A DNA stretch of 64,000 nt from Pantoea rwandensis (lineage in GTDB: Bacteria; Pseudomonadota; Gammaproteobacteria; Enterobacterales; Enterobacteriaceae), in NCBI RefSeq assembly GCF_002095475.1, contig NZ_MLFR01000015.1:60684-124683 (forward strand). The letters run 5' to 3'. Below the pieces are notes generated by a model. It was not told where the DNA came from, made no database searches, and saw only the letters and a program-made list of their open reading frames with translations. This document shows, one piece after another, positions 29,831-40,460 of this stretch (within the stretch, counting starts at the first letter, position 1; each line of letters starts with the position of its first letter). Made by a program: the position numbers and the translations under genes.

Positions 29831-32335
29831 ATGTCACACACACAATTACTGGCGCTCGACGGTTTGTCTTGCGGTCACTGTGTTAAACGGGTCAAAGAAG
29901 CACTTGAGCAGCGCGACGATGTCGAACAAGCGGACGTCACGCAGCAGGAAGCACGTATCACGGGCGCAGCCAGCGTCGCAGACCTGATTGCCACCGTTGA
30001 GCAGGCTGGCTATCACGCGGCGGTCAAAGACAGCCCAAAGCCTAATCCGTTGCCAGCAGCAGAGCCGCAGCCGGAGGCACTGACAACGGAGCCACGATCG
30101 CAACCGGCAGTTGAAAACCTCCCTGTTCACCATTTACTGATTGGCGGTATGAGCTGCGCCAGTTGTGTGAGCCGGGTGGAGCAGGCGTTGCAAAACGTGC
30201 CTGGCGTCAGTCAGGCACGGGTTAATCTTGGTGAACGCAGTGCGCTGGTCTTGGGTGATGCGCCAGCGGAAGCACTGCTGGGTGCCGTAGATGATGCAGG
30301 CTACTCCGCGGAAATCATCGACGATGAACAAACCCGACGCGAACGTCAGCAGGCCACGGCACAACAGGCAATGCGCCGCTTTAGCTGGCAGGCCGCATTA
30401 GCGCTGCTGCTCGGCGTGCCAATGATGATCTGGGGCATGCTTGGTGACAACATGATGCTAAGTGAAGCCAACCAGACGCTGTGGCGTTCTCTGGGTCTGA
30501 TTACCCTGCTGGTGATGGTGATCGCTGGCGGTCATTTTTATCGCAGTGCCTGGCGCAGCCTGCTGCGCGGTACTGCCACAATGGATACCCTGGTCGCGCT
30601 GGGAACCGGTGCCGCCTGGCTCTTTTCCATGAGCGTGGCCCTATGGCCAGAATTTTTCCCCGTTCAGGCGCGACATCTATATTTTGAAGCCAGCGTGATG
30701 ATCGTCGGCTTGATCAACCTCGGCCATGCGCTGGAACAACGGGCGCGCCAGCGGGCATCAAAAGCACTGGAACGTCTACTGGATCTCACACCTGCTCAAG
30801 CCCGCGTGATCAGCGACCAGGGTGAAGTGCTGCTGCCACTCAGCGACGTTCAGCCCGGTATGCTACTGAAACTGGTCACTGGCGATCGCGTCCCCGTGGA
30901 TGGTGAAGTCGAGAGTGGCGAGGCCTGGTTTGATGAGGCGATGTTAACGGGTGAAGCGGTGCCTCAGGCTAAGCAGCCCGGCGATAAAGTCTATGCCGGG
31001 ACGCTGGTGCAAGACGGTACGCTGCGCTTCGTCGCACGCGCGACCGGAAGCCACACCACGCTGGCACGCATTATTAATCTGGTGCGCCAGGCGCAGAGCA
31101 GTAAGCCCGAGATAGGCCGTCTGGCGGATCGTATCTCCGCCGTATTTGTTCCGGTGGTGGTTGCCATCGCCTTGCTGAGCGGCCTGGTGTGGTATTTGGT
31201 CGGCCCGCAGCCGCAACTCGCCTACACCCTGGTGATTGTGACCACCGTGCTCATTATCGCCTGCCCTTGCGCGTTGGGCTTGGCGACACCGATGTCGGTC
31301 ATTGCAGGCGTGGGACGTGCGGCGGAACTTGGCGTGTTGGTCAGGGATGCGGATGCACTGCAGCGCGCCAGTGAAGTTGACACCATCGTGTTTGATAAAA
31401 CCGGAACGTTAACGCGCGGAACGCCAGAAGTCAGCGATGTGCTGCTGTATGGCGACTGGAACCGCCAGCAGGTACTGAGTGCCGCCGCGCAGCTGGAACA
31501 AGGTTCTAGCCATCCACTGGCAAAAGCCATTCTGGCGGCAGCACCCGAGATCAGTGAAGAGGTCTCAAAGCAATTTCGTACAATACGCGGCAAAGGCGTT
31601 AGCGCTAAAGTCGCAGGCAGAACACTGTGGCTAGGGAATCAGGCACTGCTGGACGAGCAGCACATCGATTACTCCGCCGCGCAGGCCGATATTGAACGCC
31701 TGGCGCAGCAAGGCGCCACACCCGTGCTGCTGGCAGACAATCGTCAACTGCTCGGTCTGATTGCCCTGCGCGACAGCTTACGTCCTGAGAGTAAAGCCGC
31801 GTTACAGCGCCTGCATCAGTTAGGCTATCGACTGATTATGTTAACCGGCGATCATCAGCAAACGGCACAGGCGATTGCGGCTGAAGCGGGCATTGATGAG
31901 GTGATTGCCGGCGTGCTGCCAGAAGGCAAGGCACAGGCAATTATCCAACTCCAGCAGCAGGGCCGCAAAGTGGTGATGGTTGGCGATGGCATTAACGATG
32001 CACCGGCGCTGGCGCAAGCCGATGTGGGCATTGCGATGGGCGGTGGCAGTGATGTCGCGGTTGAAACCGCAGCCATGACGCTGATGCGTAACGATTTACA
32101 CTGCGTTGCCGATTCGCTGGCGATGGCAAGCGCCACGCTGCGCAATATGCGGCAGAATTTGCTCGGGGCCTTTATTTATAACAGCTTGGGGATTCCGATT
32201 GCTGCGGGCGTGCTTTATCCCTTCACAGGGCTGCTGTTAAGCCCGATTGTGGCAGGGGCCGCCATGGCGCTGTCATCCATTACCGTGGTGAGCAACGCTA
32301 ACCGCTTGTTGCGCTTTAAGCCCGTTAAGCACTGA
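29831..32335 (+). CDS. copA: CopA, Cu(I)-exporting P1B-type ATPase (and CopZ by frameshift)
   Basis: An 834-residue inner-membrane copper exporter. Two N-terminal heavy-metal domains carry GLSCGHC (about 11-17) and GMSCASC (about 106-112). The P-type core has the CPCALG metal site in a membrane helix near 476, the phosphorylation motif DKTGT near 520, SSHPLA and [11 protein letters not shown] chose the ATG after GAGG at 29831; an upstream in-frame start runs into the ERIC element. Activated by CueR. A slippery heptamer after the first metal domain would yield a 71-residue CopZ-like chaperone. Confidence 0.97.
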   Translation: MSHTQLLALDGLSCGHCVKRVKEALEQRDDVEQADVTQQEARITGAASVADLIATVEQAGYHAAVKDSPKPNPLPAAEPQPEALTTEPRSQPAVENLPVHHLLIGGMSCASCVSRVEQALQNVPGVSQARVNLGERSALVLGDAPAEALLGAVDDAGYSAEIIDDEQTRRERQQATAQQAMRRFSWQAALALLLGVPMMIWGMLGDNMMLSEANQTLWRSLGLITLLVMVIAGGHFYRSAWRSLLRGTATMDTLVALGTGAAWLFSMSVALWPEFFPVQARHLYFEASVMIVGLINLGHALEQRARQRASKALERLLDLTPAQARVISDQGEVLLPLSDVQPGMLLKLVTGDRVPVDGEVESGEAWFDEAMLTGEAVPQAKQPGDKVYAGTLVQDGTLRFVARATGSHTTLARIINLVRQAQSSKPEIGRLADRISAVFVPVVVAIALLSGLVWYLVGPQPQLAYTLVIVTTVLIIACPCALGLATPMSVIAGVGRAAELGVLVRDADALQRASEVDTIVFDKTGTLTRGTPEVSDVLLYGDWNRQQVLSAAAQLEQGSSHPLAKAILAAAPEISEEVSKQFRTIRGKGVSAKVAGRTLWLGNQALLDEQHIDYSAAQADIERLAQQGATPVLLADNRQLLGLIALRDSLRPESKAALQRLHQLGYRLIMLTGDHQQTAQAIAAEAGIDEVIAGVLPEGKAQAIIQLQQQGRKVVMVGDGINDAPALAQADVGIAMGGGSDVAVETAAMTLMRNDLHCVADSLAMASATLRNMRQNLLGAFIYNSLGIPIAAGVLYPFTGLLLSPIVAGAAMALSSITVVSNANRLLRFKPVKH
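30034..30045 (+). promoter_or_regulatory. Programmed -1 frameshift site producing CopZ
   Basis: The heptamer CCCAAAG is in the reading register C CCA AAG (codons 69-70 of copA). A -1 slip reads CCC AAA GCC TAA, adding one alanine and stopping at 30043-30045. The product would be the first heavy-metal domain alone, 71 residues. E. coli copA uses the same heptamer at the same place to make CopZ. Confidence 0.8.
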
Positions 32336-32406
32336 TCGCCATCTCTGCCCTGTTTTTCGGCGAGTGAAATCGCTAGCATGGATTTTTGACTCGAAAAGGA
32401 CAGGGC

Positions 32407-33204
32407 ATGAGACGCAGTCTGTGGCAAAGCCTTCAGCAGCTGACCGCTACCCTCTTCCCGGCGCGTTACAGCTGGCCGGCTATGGATATTCAGTTGGGTA
32501 ATCGTCGCCTGCATCTGGCAGGCAGTATTCATATGGGCACGCGCGATATGCAGCCGCTACCCGCGGGTTTGTTGCGCCAACTCAGCAAAGCCGATGCGTT
32601 AATTGTCGAAGCGGATATCACCCAAGGCGCATCACCCTTTACCAATGATGATGTGCATCCACCGCTGGAAACGCGTCTGGATGCTGACGTCATACACCGG
32701 CTAAATGCGCTGTGCGATACGCTTTCACTGTCGCCAGGCATGTTTGACACACTGCCGTTCTGGCAGATCGCCCTGATGCTGCAAGCGCAGCAGGCACAAC
32801 GTCTGGGATTGCGACCGCAATACGGCATCGATTATCAATTGCTGCTGGCAGCAAAGGCAGCCAATAAACGTATTATTGAGCTGGAGGGTCCAGACACGCA
32901 AATCGCGCTGTTGAAGTCTCTGCCGCAAGATGGCCTGCCGCTGCTTCTGGATACGCTGGAGCACTGGCACACCAATGCTCGCCTGCTGCAAACCATGATC
33001 AGTTGGTGGCTGGATGCGCCGCCCAAGCAGCAGCCAGTGGCTCTCCCGACGACCTTCAGCAGCGATCTTAATGACACGCTGATGCGCAACCGCAATCAAC
33101 ACTGGCGCGAGTTATTGCTGGCGCTGCCGAAAGGACGTTATGTGGTCGCGGTAGGTGCGCTGCATTTGTATGGCGATGATAATTTGCCAGAGTTGTTGAA
33201 ATAA
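32407..33204 (+). CDS. ybaP: YbaP, TraB/GumN family protein
   Basis: A protein of 265 residues of the TraB/GumN fold, with the conserved LAGSIHMGT near the start, LIVEADI, YGIDYQLLLAA and a terminal VVAVGALHLYGDDNL. Family members are proposed metalloproteases or erythromycin-esterase-like enzymes; no firm activity is known for YbaP. The ATG at 32407 follows AAGGACAGGG, better than an earlier in-frame start. It lies directly downstream of copA, as in related enterobacteria. Confidence 0.9.
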   Translation: MRRSLWQSLQQLTATLFPARYSWPAMDIQLGNRRLHLAGSIHMGTRDMQPLPAGLLRQLSKADALIVEADITQGASPFTNDDVHPPLETRLDADVIHRLNALCDTLSLSPGMFDTLPFWQIALMLQAQQAQRLGLRPQYGIDYQLLLAAKAANKRIIELEGPDTQIALLKSLPQDGLPLLLDTLEHWHTNARLLQTMISWWLDAPPKQQPVALPTTFSSDLNDTLMRNRNQHWRELLLALPKGRYVVAVGALHLYGDDNLPELLK

Positions 33205-33432
33205 CAGAGTGAATCCGCAGCGGCGCAATTTCAGGCGGATGAGTTTTATTGGTGGTGATCGGTGGGCAAAAAAGAAGGCCAATATCGCTATTGGCCCGTC
33301 AAAGAGGAATTTGTTTATGATTTTGGTTATCACCAGGGTTACTGGCGCGGGCCAATTTTCGCGCAAAGTTCAGAATTTCGCCAGTATTATTCATCAAAAC
33401 TGAAATAAGAATTTTCGTAGCAAGGATCGAAC

Positions 33433-33912
33433 ATGACACCCGCCGTAAAACTGCTGGAAAAACAAAAGGTCGCTTTTACACTGCATCCTTACGATCACGA
33501 CAGCCAAGAGACCAACTTTGGCGATGAAGCGGTGCGCAAGCTCAATCTGGATGCCCGACAGGTGTTTAAAACGCTGTTAGTGGCGCTCAACGGCGATGCC
33601 AAAGCGCTGGCCGTGGCGGTGACGCCGGTTTCTTGCCAGCTTGATTTGAAAAAAGTGGCGAAAGCGCTGGGAGCCAAAAAAGCAGACATGGCCGACCCGC
33701 AACTGGCACAGCGCGTAACCGGGTATCTGGTGGGCGGTATCAGCCCGCTCGGGCAGAAAAAACGCCTGCCTACCGTTATCGACCAGCAAGCTGCGGAGTT
33801 TGCCACCATCTTTATCTCTGGCGGCAAACGCGGATTAGATATCGAACTGGCAGCCCAGGATTTAGCAAGACTGCTGGATGCCGCGCTGGCAGATGTCGCT
33901 CGGCGTGACTAA
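33433..33912 (+). CDS. ybaK: YbaK, Cys-tRNA(Pro)/Cys-tRNA(Cys) deacylase
   Basis: A protein of 159 residues of the YbaK/ProX editing family, which hydrolyses Cys mis-charged on tRNA-Pro. Signatures seen: [14 protein letters not shown] near the start, the likely catalytic Lys in VFKTLLVAL, and [23 protein letters not shown] precedes the ATG. The 3' end overlaps the convergent LysR gene by 4 bp. Confidence 0.95.
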   Translation: MTPAVKLLEKQKVAFTLHPYDHDSQETNFGDEAVRKLNLDARQVFKTLLVALNGDAKALAVAVTPVSCQLDLKKVAKALGAKKADMADPQLAQRVTGYLVGGISPLGQKKRLPTVIDQQAAEFATIFISGGKRGLDIELAAQDLARLLDAALADVARRD

Positions 33913-34778
33913 TCCGGCTGCTGGGCGCAGAGTTGGTCAATCATCCAGCGCCCAGCAGGGCCGGGTGGGTTGCGGCGCGACCAGATGACATCCACGGCGA
34001 TGCGCTGCGGCCATCCCGGTACGGGCAACTCCTTGAGTACCTGATGACCAAACTGCTCAACCAGCCAGCGGGGTAATACACTCCAGCCGAAGCCCTGCTC
34101 CGCCATCTCCAGCAATAACAGATAAGAGGGTGCGGACCAGACGCGTCCCGCTGGCAGAGGTTCACGGTTTTGCACCCAAGTATTGAGACGCAAATGGCGC
34201 AGCTCACCCAACTGACCTTCGCTCACCAGCGGTAACTGCGACAACGCATGATCCTGATGCAGATAGATCGCCATCTGCGCCCCCACCTGCAAACGCGCGA
34301 CCGCCAAATCCGGTGGCAGCTGAGGCTGTGCACGCACAACACCCAGATGCACTCGCCCCGCCTGCAAAAGATCCAGCGCATCGGCATCTTCGGCAATCAT
34401 GCATTCAAATTCGATGTCGGGATAACGTGCCTCAAAACGATTTAGCAGATTTTCATAGTGGTCGGCCTGCCAGAAATCGGAGATGGCTAAGCTCAAGCAC
34501 GGTTCAACCCCCTGCGATAGCCGTACGGCCAGTTCATCCAGACGCTGGCTGGCGGCAAGAATCTGCTGCACCTGTGCCAGTGCGCGTTGGCCCTGTTCGG
34601 TTAACACCGGTAGACGCCCGCTGCGATCAAACAGGGAAAAGCCGAGATCGTCTTCCAGATTGGCTACCGCGCTGCTGATGGTCGACTGGCTTTTTGCTAA
34701 GGCGCGCGCCGCGGCTGAAAAGGATCCGCTGGCCACGGTCTGCACAAAGGCCTCAAGGGATTCCGGGGAGTATTTCAT
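33909..34778 (-). CDS. LysR-family regulator, divergent to a PACE efflux gene
   Basis: A 289-residue LysR protein with the N-terminal winged HTH ([21 protein letters not shown]) and a substrate-binding C-terminus. It is transcribed away from the small PACE transporter at 34869. This LysR/PACE pairing is the AceR/AceI arrangement, so it probably activates that gene in response to a cationic biocide or polyamine. The pair is inserted between ybaK and ushA, which are neighbours in E. coli. No defect is seen. Confidence 0.88.
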   Translation of the reverse strand: MKYSPESLEAFVQTVASGSFSAAARALAKSQSTISSAVANLEDDLGFSLFDRSGRLPVLTEQGQRALAQVQQILAASQRLDELAVRLSQGVEPCLSLAISDFWQADHYENLLNRFEARYPDIEFECMIAEDADALDLLQAGRVHLGVVRAQPQLPPDLAVARLQVGAQMAIYLHQDHALSQLPLVSEGQLGELRHLRLNTWVQNREPLPAGRVWSAPSYLLLLEMAEQGFGWSVLPRWLVEQFGHQVLKELPVPGWPQRIAVDVIWSRRNPPGPAGRWMIDQLCAQQPD

Positions 34779-34868
34779 GGTGATCCATCGCTTTTATCGA
34801 TAGGTAATCATTTTATCTTAGCATTTCACGGTGAGAAAATACGCGACGTTACCCAAAAGGAGGTTTAT

Positions 34869-35300
34869 ATGCGTACCCGTTCGCTGAAAGAACGTTTTTG
34901 TCATGCCGCAGGATTTGAAGTGTTGGCGATTATGACCGTTGCCCCGCTGGCTGCCTGGGTTATGGATAAACCGCTGTTTCAGATGGGCGCGTTGGCAATC
35001 ATGCTGTCAACGGTCGCGATGCTGTGGAATATGATCTACAACACCGGCTTTGATCGTATCTGGCCACCGCAAGTCAAACGCGGTCTCGGTCTGCGCGCCA
35101 TCCACGCGTTGGGCTTTGAAGGCGGCTTTATTGTGATCGGTTTGCCGATTGCCGCCTGGATGCTGAGCATCTCACTGTTGGACGCATTTATGTTGGAAGT
35201 GGCGTTTTTCCTGTTCTTCCTGCCCTACACCATGGCCTACAACTGGATGTGGGATAAATTGCGCCATCGCTGGGTAGCGCAAAAATCCTGTCAGGCATAA
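34869..35300 (+). CDS. PACE-family multidrug/biocide efflux transporter
   Basis: A protein of 143 residues with four membrane segments and two BTP-domain repeats, each with a conserved glycine/glutamate pattern (RFCHAAGFEVLAIM and RAIHALGFEGGFIVIG). PACE proteins such as AceI export chlorhexidine, acriflavine and short diamines by proton antiport. AAGGAGG lies just upstream of the ATG, a strong ribosome-binding site. Likely controlled by the divergent LysR gene. Confidence 0.92.
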   Translation: MRTRSLKERFCHAAGFEVLAIMTVAPLAAWVMDKPLFQMGALAIMLSTVAMLWNMIYNTGFDRIWPPQVKRGLGLRAIHALGFEGGFIVIGLPIAAWMLSISLLDAFMLEVAFFLFFLPYTMAYNWMWDKLRHRWVAQKSCQA

Positions 35301-35305
35301 ATATC

Positions 35306-35399
35306 GGTGCGCATAAATGCGCACCTTAAAAAACGCCTGATTTCATTGTAGGGTCATACTTGTTACTGAAGTGCGTTTCGGTCGCCAGTAATGGCGACC
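35306..35399. repeat. Two REP-like palindromes between PACE gene and ushA
   Basis: GGTGCGCATAAATGCGCACC (35306-35325) and the variant GGTCGCCAGTAATGGCGACC (35380-35399). Both are perfect or near-perfect palindromes with different arms. GTAG occurs between them (GTAGGGTCAT). They lie between convergent genes and may serve as 3' boundary elements. Confidence 0.75.
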
Positions 35400-35420
35400 T
35401 TCATGCACCCATGCACCTTC

Positions 35421-37202
35421 TTAATTATGCGCCGCCCGTGGCCAGATCCACGCCAGAATGCTTTGCGGGTAATAGCGCTTCTTTGGTTTTTCCTCGGCTT
35501 TACCCCGCTCCTGCACCTGCTGTTCCGTCAGATGAACAATGCCACTGGGCACATAGTCGGCAATTTTCAGGGGTGAATGCTGGCTGACGTAATCACGCAA
35601 CACATCAGCATCACGCAGTCCGCTATGGGTGAATCCCGCATGGGTCTCGATAGAAGGATAGCCATCACCACCACTGGCATTAAAGCTATTGGTGGCCATG
35701 CGATACGTTTTATCTTTCTGTAACGGCTCGCCGTTGATCTTCACTTCACTCACCGTTTTGCCATCCGCGACCAGGCTAATATTGCTGAACTGCGCAAAGC
35801 CGCCAGAGTTGGTTTTGATATTGGCAACCGTCGCAAGATAGTTCAGCAACTCGTCGCCGCTCAGCGTGACCGATACCACCTGATTACCAAACGGCTGCAC
35901 TTGCAGCAGGTCGCGCCAGCTCAGCTTGCCCTGAGCCAGTGACGTTCGGATCCCTCCGCCACTCATCACGGCGAAATCGGCTTTTGTGGCGGCCATCTGC
36001 GCCCGCAGGATCAGCTGCCCCAGATTGGTTTGCTCAAAGCGCACCTTGTCACGCTCACCGACAAATACGCCGTCACTGCTGCCAACGTTCACATCCAGTT
36101 TTTTCGCTGCGCGCAGTTGATAGGGTGTTAATAGCTTCATCATCGCGCTGTTAGGCGGGATCGCTTCCTGCCAGGTCAACCAGGAGGTGCTGCCGTCCAG
36201 ATTTTTCACTTCATGCTTCAAATTCACCGGGATCAGTTGGTAGCTATCCAGCGTTAACTCGCCGTTGCGGAAAGTGAAATCACCGCGTCCGACATATTTG
36301 CCCCACTCTTTCGCCTGCATAATCCACACGCCGTTTTGTTGATCCGGCTGGCAAGGCTGTCCTGGCTGATAATCTTTGACGCTGACGTTCTCTTTCGCCA
36401 TACAAACCGCGTCCTGTGAGTGACCGCCAATAATGATATTGATGGTGCCTGGCGGCAGGCTGCGCGCCAATTCTACATCGCCTGGCGCATTGCTGCCGTG
36501 CTGACCATCGTCGTAATGGCCCATGTGGGTCAACGCCACAATCACATCAGGTTTTTCAGTGGCTCGCAGTTCGGCTACTGCTTTTTCTGTCTCTTTCACC
36601 GGATCGCGGATGTCTATCTCAGCGATATTTTCGGGATTGGAGATTTTCAGCGTGTCAGTGGTAGTCAAGCCAATCACCGCAATCTTCAGCCCCATACGAT
36701 TGAAAATGGCCCAGGGTTTAAACAGGCGCTGATCGGTGCCTTTCTGATAAATATTGGCAGAGAGGAAGGGAAACTTGGCCCATTTCTGCTGCTTCTGCAG
36801 CACGCTGAGGGGTTTGTCGAATTCGTGATTGCCCAGCGCCATGGCATCGTAGCCAATCAGATTCATGCCGCGAATATCCGGCTCGGCGTCCAGTAAATCC
36901 GATTCGGGTACACCGGTATTCACGTCACCTGCCGAGAGTATCAGCGCACCGCCGCCTTTCGCCTGCACGTCATAACGTTGGGTATCCATCAGCGTTTTTT
37001 GCGCCGCCAGGCCATACTCGCCTTGCGCATCAGGCCAATAGCGACCGTGATGATCGTTAGTGTGCAGAATACTAAATCGATAACTGCGATCCGTTTGCCA
37101 TGCCTGTGCCAGCATCGGCAGCAACAGCATGATCAGCGCCAGCCAGCGCCCTCTCCGCGGTAATGACAACAAAGCCGATCTCCTTATTCTGCGTTTTCCC
37201 AC
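35421..37202 (-). CDS. ushA: UshA, periplasmic 5'-nucleotidase / UDP-sugar hydrolase
   Basis: A secreted bifunctional metallophosphatase: signal peptide (ALIMLLLPMLAQAW), catalytic domain with LHTNDHHGRYW, LSAGDVNTG, LGNHEFDKP, LTHMGHYDDG and GGHSQD, then the C-terminal 5'-nucleotidase domain with GGGIRTSLAQG and NSFNASGGDGYPS. The frame gives 593 residues, about 40 more than E. coli UshA; part is the long arginine-rich N-terminus and a charged C-terminal tail. A start a few codons later is possible. Divergent from fsr, as in E. coli. Confidence 0.95.
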   Translation of the reverse strand: MGKRRIRRSALLSLPRRGRWLALIMLLLPMLAQAWQTDRSYRFSILHTNDHHGRYWPDAQGEYGLAAQKTLMDTQRYDVQAKGGGALILSAGDVNTGVPESDLLDAEPDIRGMNLIGYDAMALGNHEFDKPLSVLQKQQKWAKFPFLSANIYQKGTDQRLFKPWAIFNRMGLKIAVIGLTTTDTLKISNPENIAEIDIRDPVKETEKAVAELRATEKPDVIVALTHMGHYDDGQHGSNAPGDVELARSLPPGTINIIIGGHSQDAVCMAKENVSVKDYQPGQPCQPDQQNGVWIMQAKEWGKYVGRGDFTFRNGELTLDSYQLIPVNLKHEVKNLDGSTSWLTWQEAIPPNSAMMKLLTPYQLRAAKKLDVNVGSSDGVFVGERDKVRFEQTNLGQLILRAQMAATKADFAVMSGGGIRTSLAQGKLSWRDLLQVQPFGNQVVSVTLSGDELLNYLATVANIKTNSGGFAQFSNISLVADGKTVSEVKINGEPLQKDKTYRMATNSFNASGGDGYPSIETHAGFTHSGLRDADVLRDYVSQHSPLKIADYVPSGIVHLTEQQVQERGKAEEKPKKRYYPQSILAWIWPRAAHN

Positions 37203-37334
37203 TAACCAGTGGACTTAATGTGCTTTATCTCTCTTCTGTGTCGCACAGATGGCACTTTAACTCAAGACGAAAGGCTTATAGAGTCATTCAGGTATTAACA
37301 AACTGATAACGATAAACGCACTCTCAGGATTTTT

Positions 37335-38531
37335 ATGGCAAGTGACATCGCAACCCCGGCGCGCGCACCGGGACGGACCGCTTTTGGCATTTTAGGTGCC
37401 ATTAGCTTCGCGCATCTGCTCAATGACATGCTGCAATCGCTGCTGTTAGCGATCTATCCCATGCTGCAGAAAGATTTTAGCCTTAACTTCGTTCAGATTG
37501 GTCTGATCACGCTGACATTTCAGGTCACGGCCTCACTACTGCAACCCCTCATCGGCTACTACACCGATAAATACCCCAAGCCCTGGTCACTGCCGGTTGG
37601 CATGGGCTTTACGTTGTGCGGCCTGCTGTTACTGACGTTCTCCAGCACGTATCCGCAAGTCCTGCTCGCCGCTGCGCTCGTGGGCAGTGGATCATCGGTG
37701 TTTCACCCTGAATCCTCTCGCGTGGCACGTATGGCCTCGGGTGGACGTCATGGGCTGGCACAGTCGCTGTTTCAGGTCGGCGGTAATTTTGGTAGCGCGC
37801 TAGGCCCATTGCTGGCTGCGATGATCGTGGCACCTTACGGTAAAGGCCATCTCGGCTGGTTTGTACTGGTGGCCATGTTGGGCATTATTGTGCTGTTGCA
37901 GGTGAGCCGCTGGTATAGCCATCAGCATCGCACCAGTAAGTCGACGAGCAGCGTTGTGCCGGCAAGTCCTCTGCCGCGCAAAAAGGTGGCGTTGGCGATC
38001 ACCATTTTGCTGCTGCTGATTTTCTCCAAATACTTCTACCTCACCAGCTTGAGTAGCTATTACACCTTCTATTTGATTCAGAAATTTGGGCTATCGGTGC
38101 AAGCCTCGCAGTTCCATCTGTTCGCATTCCTGGGTGCGGTAGCGGCGGGCACCATTATTGGCGGTCCGATTGGCGATAGAATTGGCCGTAAATATGTGAT
38201 TTGGGTATCGATTCTTGGCGTTGCGCCCTTTACCTTGCTCTTGCCGCACGCGTCATTAATGTGGACCAGCGTATTAAGCGTCATCATCGGATTGATTCTC
38301 GCGTCGCGTTTTTCCGCCATTTTAGTGTACGCACAAGAGTTGATGCCGGGACGTATCGGTATGGTTTCTGGGCTGTTTTTCGGTTTTGCCTTCGGTATGG
38401 GAGGGTTGGGTGCTGCGGTGCTTGGCGTGGTGGCTGACCACACCAGCATTGAATGGGTATATCAAATCTGTGCCTGGCTGCCTTTAATCGGCCTTTTGAC
38501 CGCTTTCCTGCCTGATAACCGCCACGCTTGA
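37335..38531 (+). CDS. fsr: Fsr, MFS efflux transporter (fosmidomycin resistance)
   Basis: An MFS protein of 398 residues with about 12 membrane segments. The N-terminal SFAHLLNDMLQSLLLAIYPML and the cytoplasmic YYTDKYPKPW loop match Fsr. E. coli Fsr exports fosmidomycin; the native substrate is unknown. It is divergent from ushA with about 130 bp between. A GC-rich hairpin (GGGGGGC/GCCCCCC, 38541-38568) follows the stop. Confidence 0.93.
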   Translation: MASDIATPARAPGRTAFGILGAISFAHLLNDMLQSLLLAIYPMLQKDFSLNFVQIGLITLTFQVTASLLQPLIGYYTDKYPKPWSLPVGMGFTLCGLLLLTFSSTYPQVLLAAALVGSGSSVFHPESSRVARMASGGRHGLAQSLFQVGGNFGSALGPLLAAMIVAPYGKGHLGWFVLVAMLGIIVLLQVSRWYSHQHRTSKSTSSVVPASPLPRKKVALAITILLLLIFSKYFYLTSLSSYYTFYLIQKFGLSVQASQFHLFAFLGAVAAGTIIGGPIGDRIGRKYVIWVSILGVAPFTLLLPHASLMWTSVLSVIIGLILASRFSAILVYAQELMPGRIGMVSGLFFGFAFGMGGLGAAVLGVVADHTSIEWVYQICAWLPLIGLLTAFLPDNRHA

Positions 38532-38751
38532 GCCGCTTTTGGGGGGCAACTCTTTTTCCTCGCCCCCCTTCAATCTGCGGAAAATCTGCCGATAGTATGA
38601 GATAACTGAGGAAAATGCCGCTTCAGCTGCGTTTTCTTCTTATTTTTTCAATTTTTTCGCTTTTCACCGCTCAAATGTTTAAACGGGGTTAGCGAATCTG
38701 CATTACACTAGGTTGTTACAAGCGGATACATTTGCACACAAGGAGACAGGC

Positions 38752-40440
38752 ATGCATCACACCACACCGTTGATCACCACCATTGTCGGAGGCCTGGTCC
38801 TCGCCTTTCTCCTTGGTATGATTGCCAACCGTCTGCGAATTTCTCCGCTGGTCGGTTATCTCCTCGCTGGCGTACTCGCTGGCCCTTTTACCCCAGGTTT
38901 TGTCGCCGATACCAACCTCGCCCCTGAACTGGCCGAATTAGGCGTTATCTTGCTGATGTTCGGCGTAGGTTTGCACTTCTCACTCAAGGATTTGATGTCG
39001 GTAAAGTCGATTGCCATTCCTGGGGCCGTTGCGCAAATCGCCGTGGCCACGCTGCTGGGAATGGGGCTTTCCTGGGCGATGGGCTGGTCGTGGATGACCG
39101 GCTTAGTGTTTGGACTCTGCCTCTCCACCGCCAGTACCGTGGTGTTACTGCGTGCGTTGGAAGAGCGACAGCTGATTGATAGCCAGCGTGGGCAAATCGC
39201 CATTGGCTGGTTGATTGTTGAAGATTTGGTGATGGTGCTGACGCTGGTGTTGCTGCCTGCCATCGCCGGGATGCTGGAAGAAGGTAACGCCAGCCCAACG
39301 CTGTTGCTGTGGGACCTGATGTTGACCATCGGTAAAGTCGTCGCCTTTATGGTGTTGATGATGGTGGTCGGTCGTCGCGTGGTTCCCTGGATTTTGGCAA
39401 AAAGCGCTGCCACCGGCTCGCGTGAGCTGTTTACCCTGTCCGTGCTGGCGCTGGCACTGGGGATCGCCTTTGGTGCCGTCGAGTTCTTTGATGTCTCGTT
39501 CGCGCTGGGTGCCTTCTTCGCCGGTATGGTGCTGAATGAATCTGAACTGAGCCACCGTGCAGCGCACGACACGCTGCCGCTGCGCGATGCTTTCGCCGTG
39601 TTGTTCTTTGTCTCGGTAGGGATGTTGTTCGACCCGATGATTTTAGTTGAGCAACCGCTGGCGGTGCTGGGGGCGCTCGCCATCATCGTGCTGGGCAAAT
39701 CGATTGCCGCCTGGCTGTTGGTGACGCTGCTCGGACACTCACGTCGTACAGCGATGACGATTTCTGTCAGCCTGGCGCAGATCGGTGAATTCGCCTTTAT
39801 CCTTGCCGGATTGGGGATTTCACTCGGTATGCTGAGCGATGAAGGCCGCAACCTGGTGCTCGCCGCCGCCATTCTTTCGATCATGCTCAACCCCATTCTC
39901 TTTACCCTGCTGGAGCGCTATCTCGAAAAAACCGAGACCATTGAAGAGCAGACCCTCGAAGAAGCCATTGAAGAAGAGAAGCAGATCCCCGTCGATATCT
40001 GCAATCACGCGGTGATTGTCGGTTATGGCCGCGTCGGTAGCCTGCTGGGGCAGAAGCTGATGGAAGCCGATGTCCCCTTGGTGGTGGTGGAGAATTCTCG
40101 TCCGCGCGTCGAAGCCTTGCGCGAGCAGGGGATCAAAGCGGTGCTCGGCAATGCCGCGCGCACCGATACCATGGATTTAGCCCGTCTGGACTGCGCACGC
40201 TGGCTGCTGCTCACCATTCCCAATGGTTATGAAGCGGGAGAGATTGTGACGTTTGCGCGTGAAAAACGCCCCGATATTGAGATTATTGCGCGCGCGCATT
40301 ACGACGATGAAGTGAGTTACATCATGGAGCGCGGGGCAAATCGCGTAGTGATGGGGGAACGTGAGATTGCCAACAGCATGCTGAACGTGTTGCAGGAAGA
40401 GATTGCGCAAAACCCGATTGTGCGCGAGTGCCAGATTTAA
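38752..40440 (+). CDS. ybaL: YbaL, CPA2-family cation/proton antiporter with RCK domain
   Basis: A 562-residue inner-membrane protein. The first ~390 residues form the 12-13 membrane segments of a KefB/C-like antiporter (LVGYLLAGVLAGPF near the start). The C-terminal part has a TrkA-N (RCK) domain beginning VIVGYGRVGSLLGQ. I chose the ATG at 38752, preceded by AAGGAGAC, giving MHHTTPLITTIVGG as in E. coli YbaL, over an upstream in-frame start. Likely K+/H+ exchange; the trigger is unknown. Confidence 0.94.
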   Translation: MHHTTPLITTIVGGLVLAFLLGMIANRLRISPLVGYLLAGVLAGPFTPGFVADTNLAPELAELGVILLMFGVGLHFSLKDLMSVKSIAIPGAVAQIAVATLLGMGLSWAMGWSWMTGLVFGLCLSTASTVVLLRALEERQLIDSQRGQIAIGWLIVEDLVMVLTLVLLPAIAGMLEEGNASPTLLLWDLMLTIGKVVAFMVLMMVVGRRVVPWILAKSAATGSRELFTLSVLALALGIAFGAVEFFDVSFALGAFFAGMVLNESELSHRAAHDTLPLRDAFAVLFFVSVGMLFDPMILVEQPLAVLGALAIIVLGKSIAAWLLVTLLGHSRRTAMTISVSLAQIGEFAFILAGLGISLGMLSDEGRNLVLAAAILSIMLNPILFTLLERYLEKTETIEEQTLEEAIEEEKQIPVDICNHAVIVGYGRVGSLLGQKLMEADVPLVVVENSRPRVEALREQGIKAVLGNAARTDTMDLARLDCARWLLLTIPNGYEAGEIVTFAREKRPDIEIIARAHYDDEVSYIMERGANRVVMGEREIANSMLNVLQEEIAQNPIVRECQI

Positions 40441-40460
40441 CGATGTGCGGTGATGGGCCA

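Noticed and set aside
29601..29843. An 80-codon minus-strand frame in the cueR-copA gap
   Set aside because: It lies wholly in the ERIC-like element and the copA leader; open by chance.
38856..39896. A 346-codon open frame opposite ybaL
   Set aside because: Low-complexity Ser/Ala/Pro-rich translation, entirely antisense to a well-conserved antiporter.
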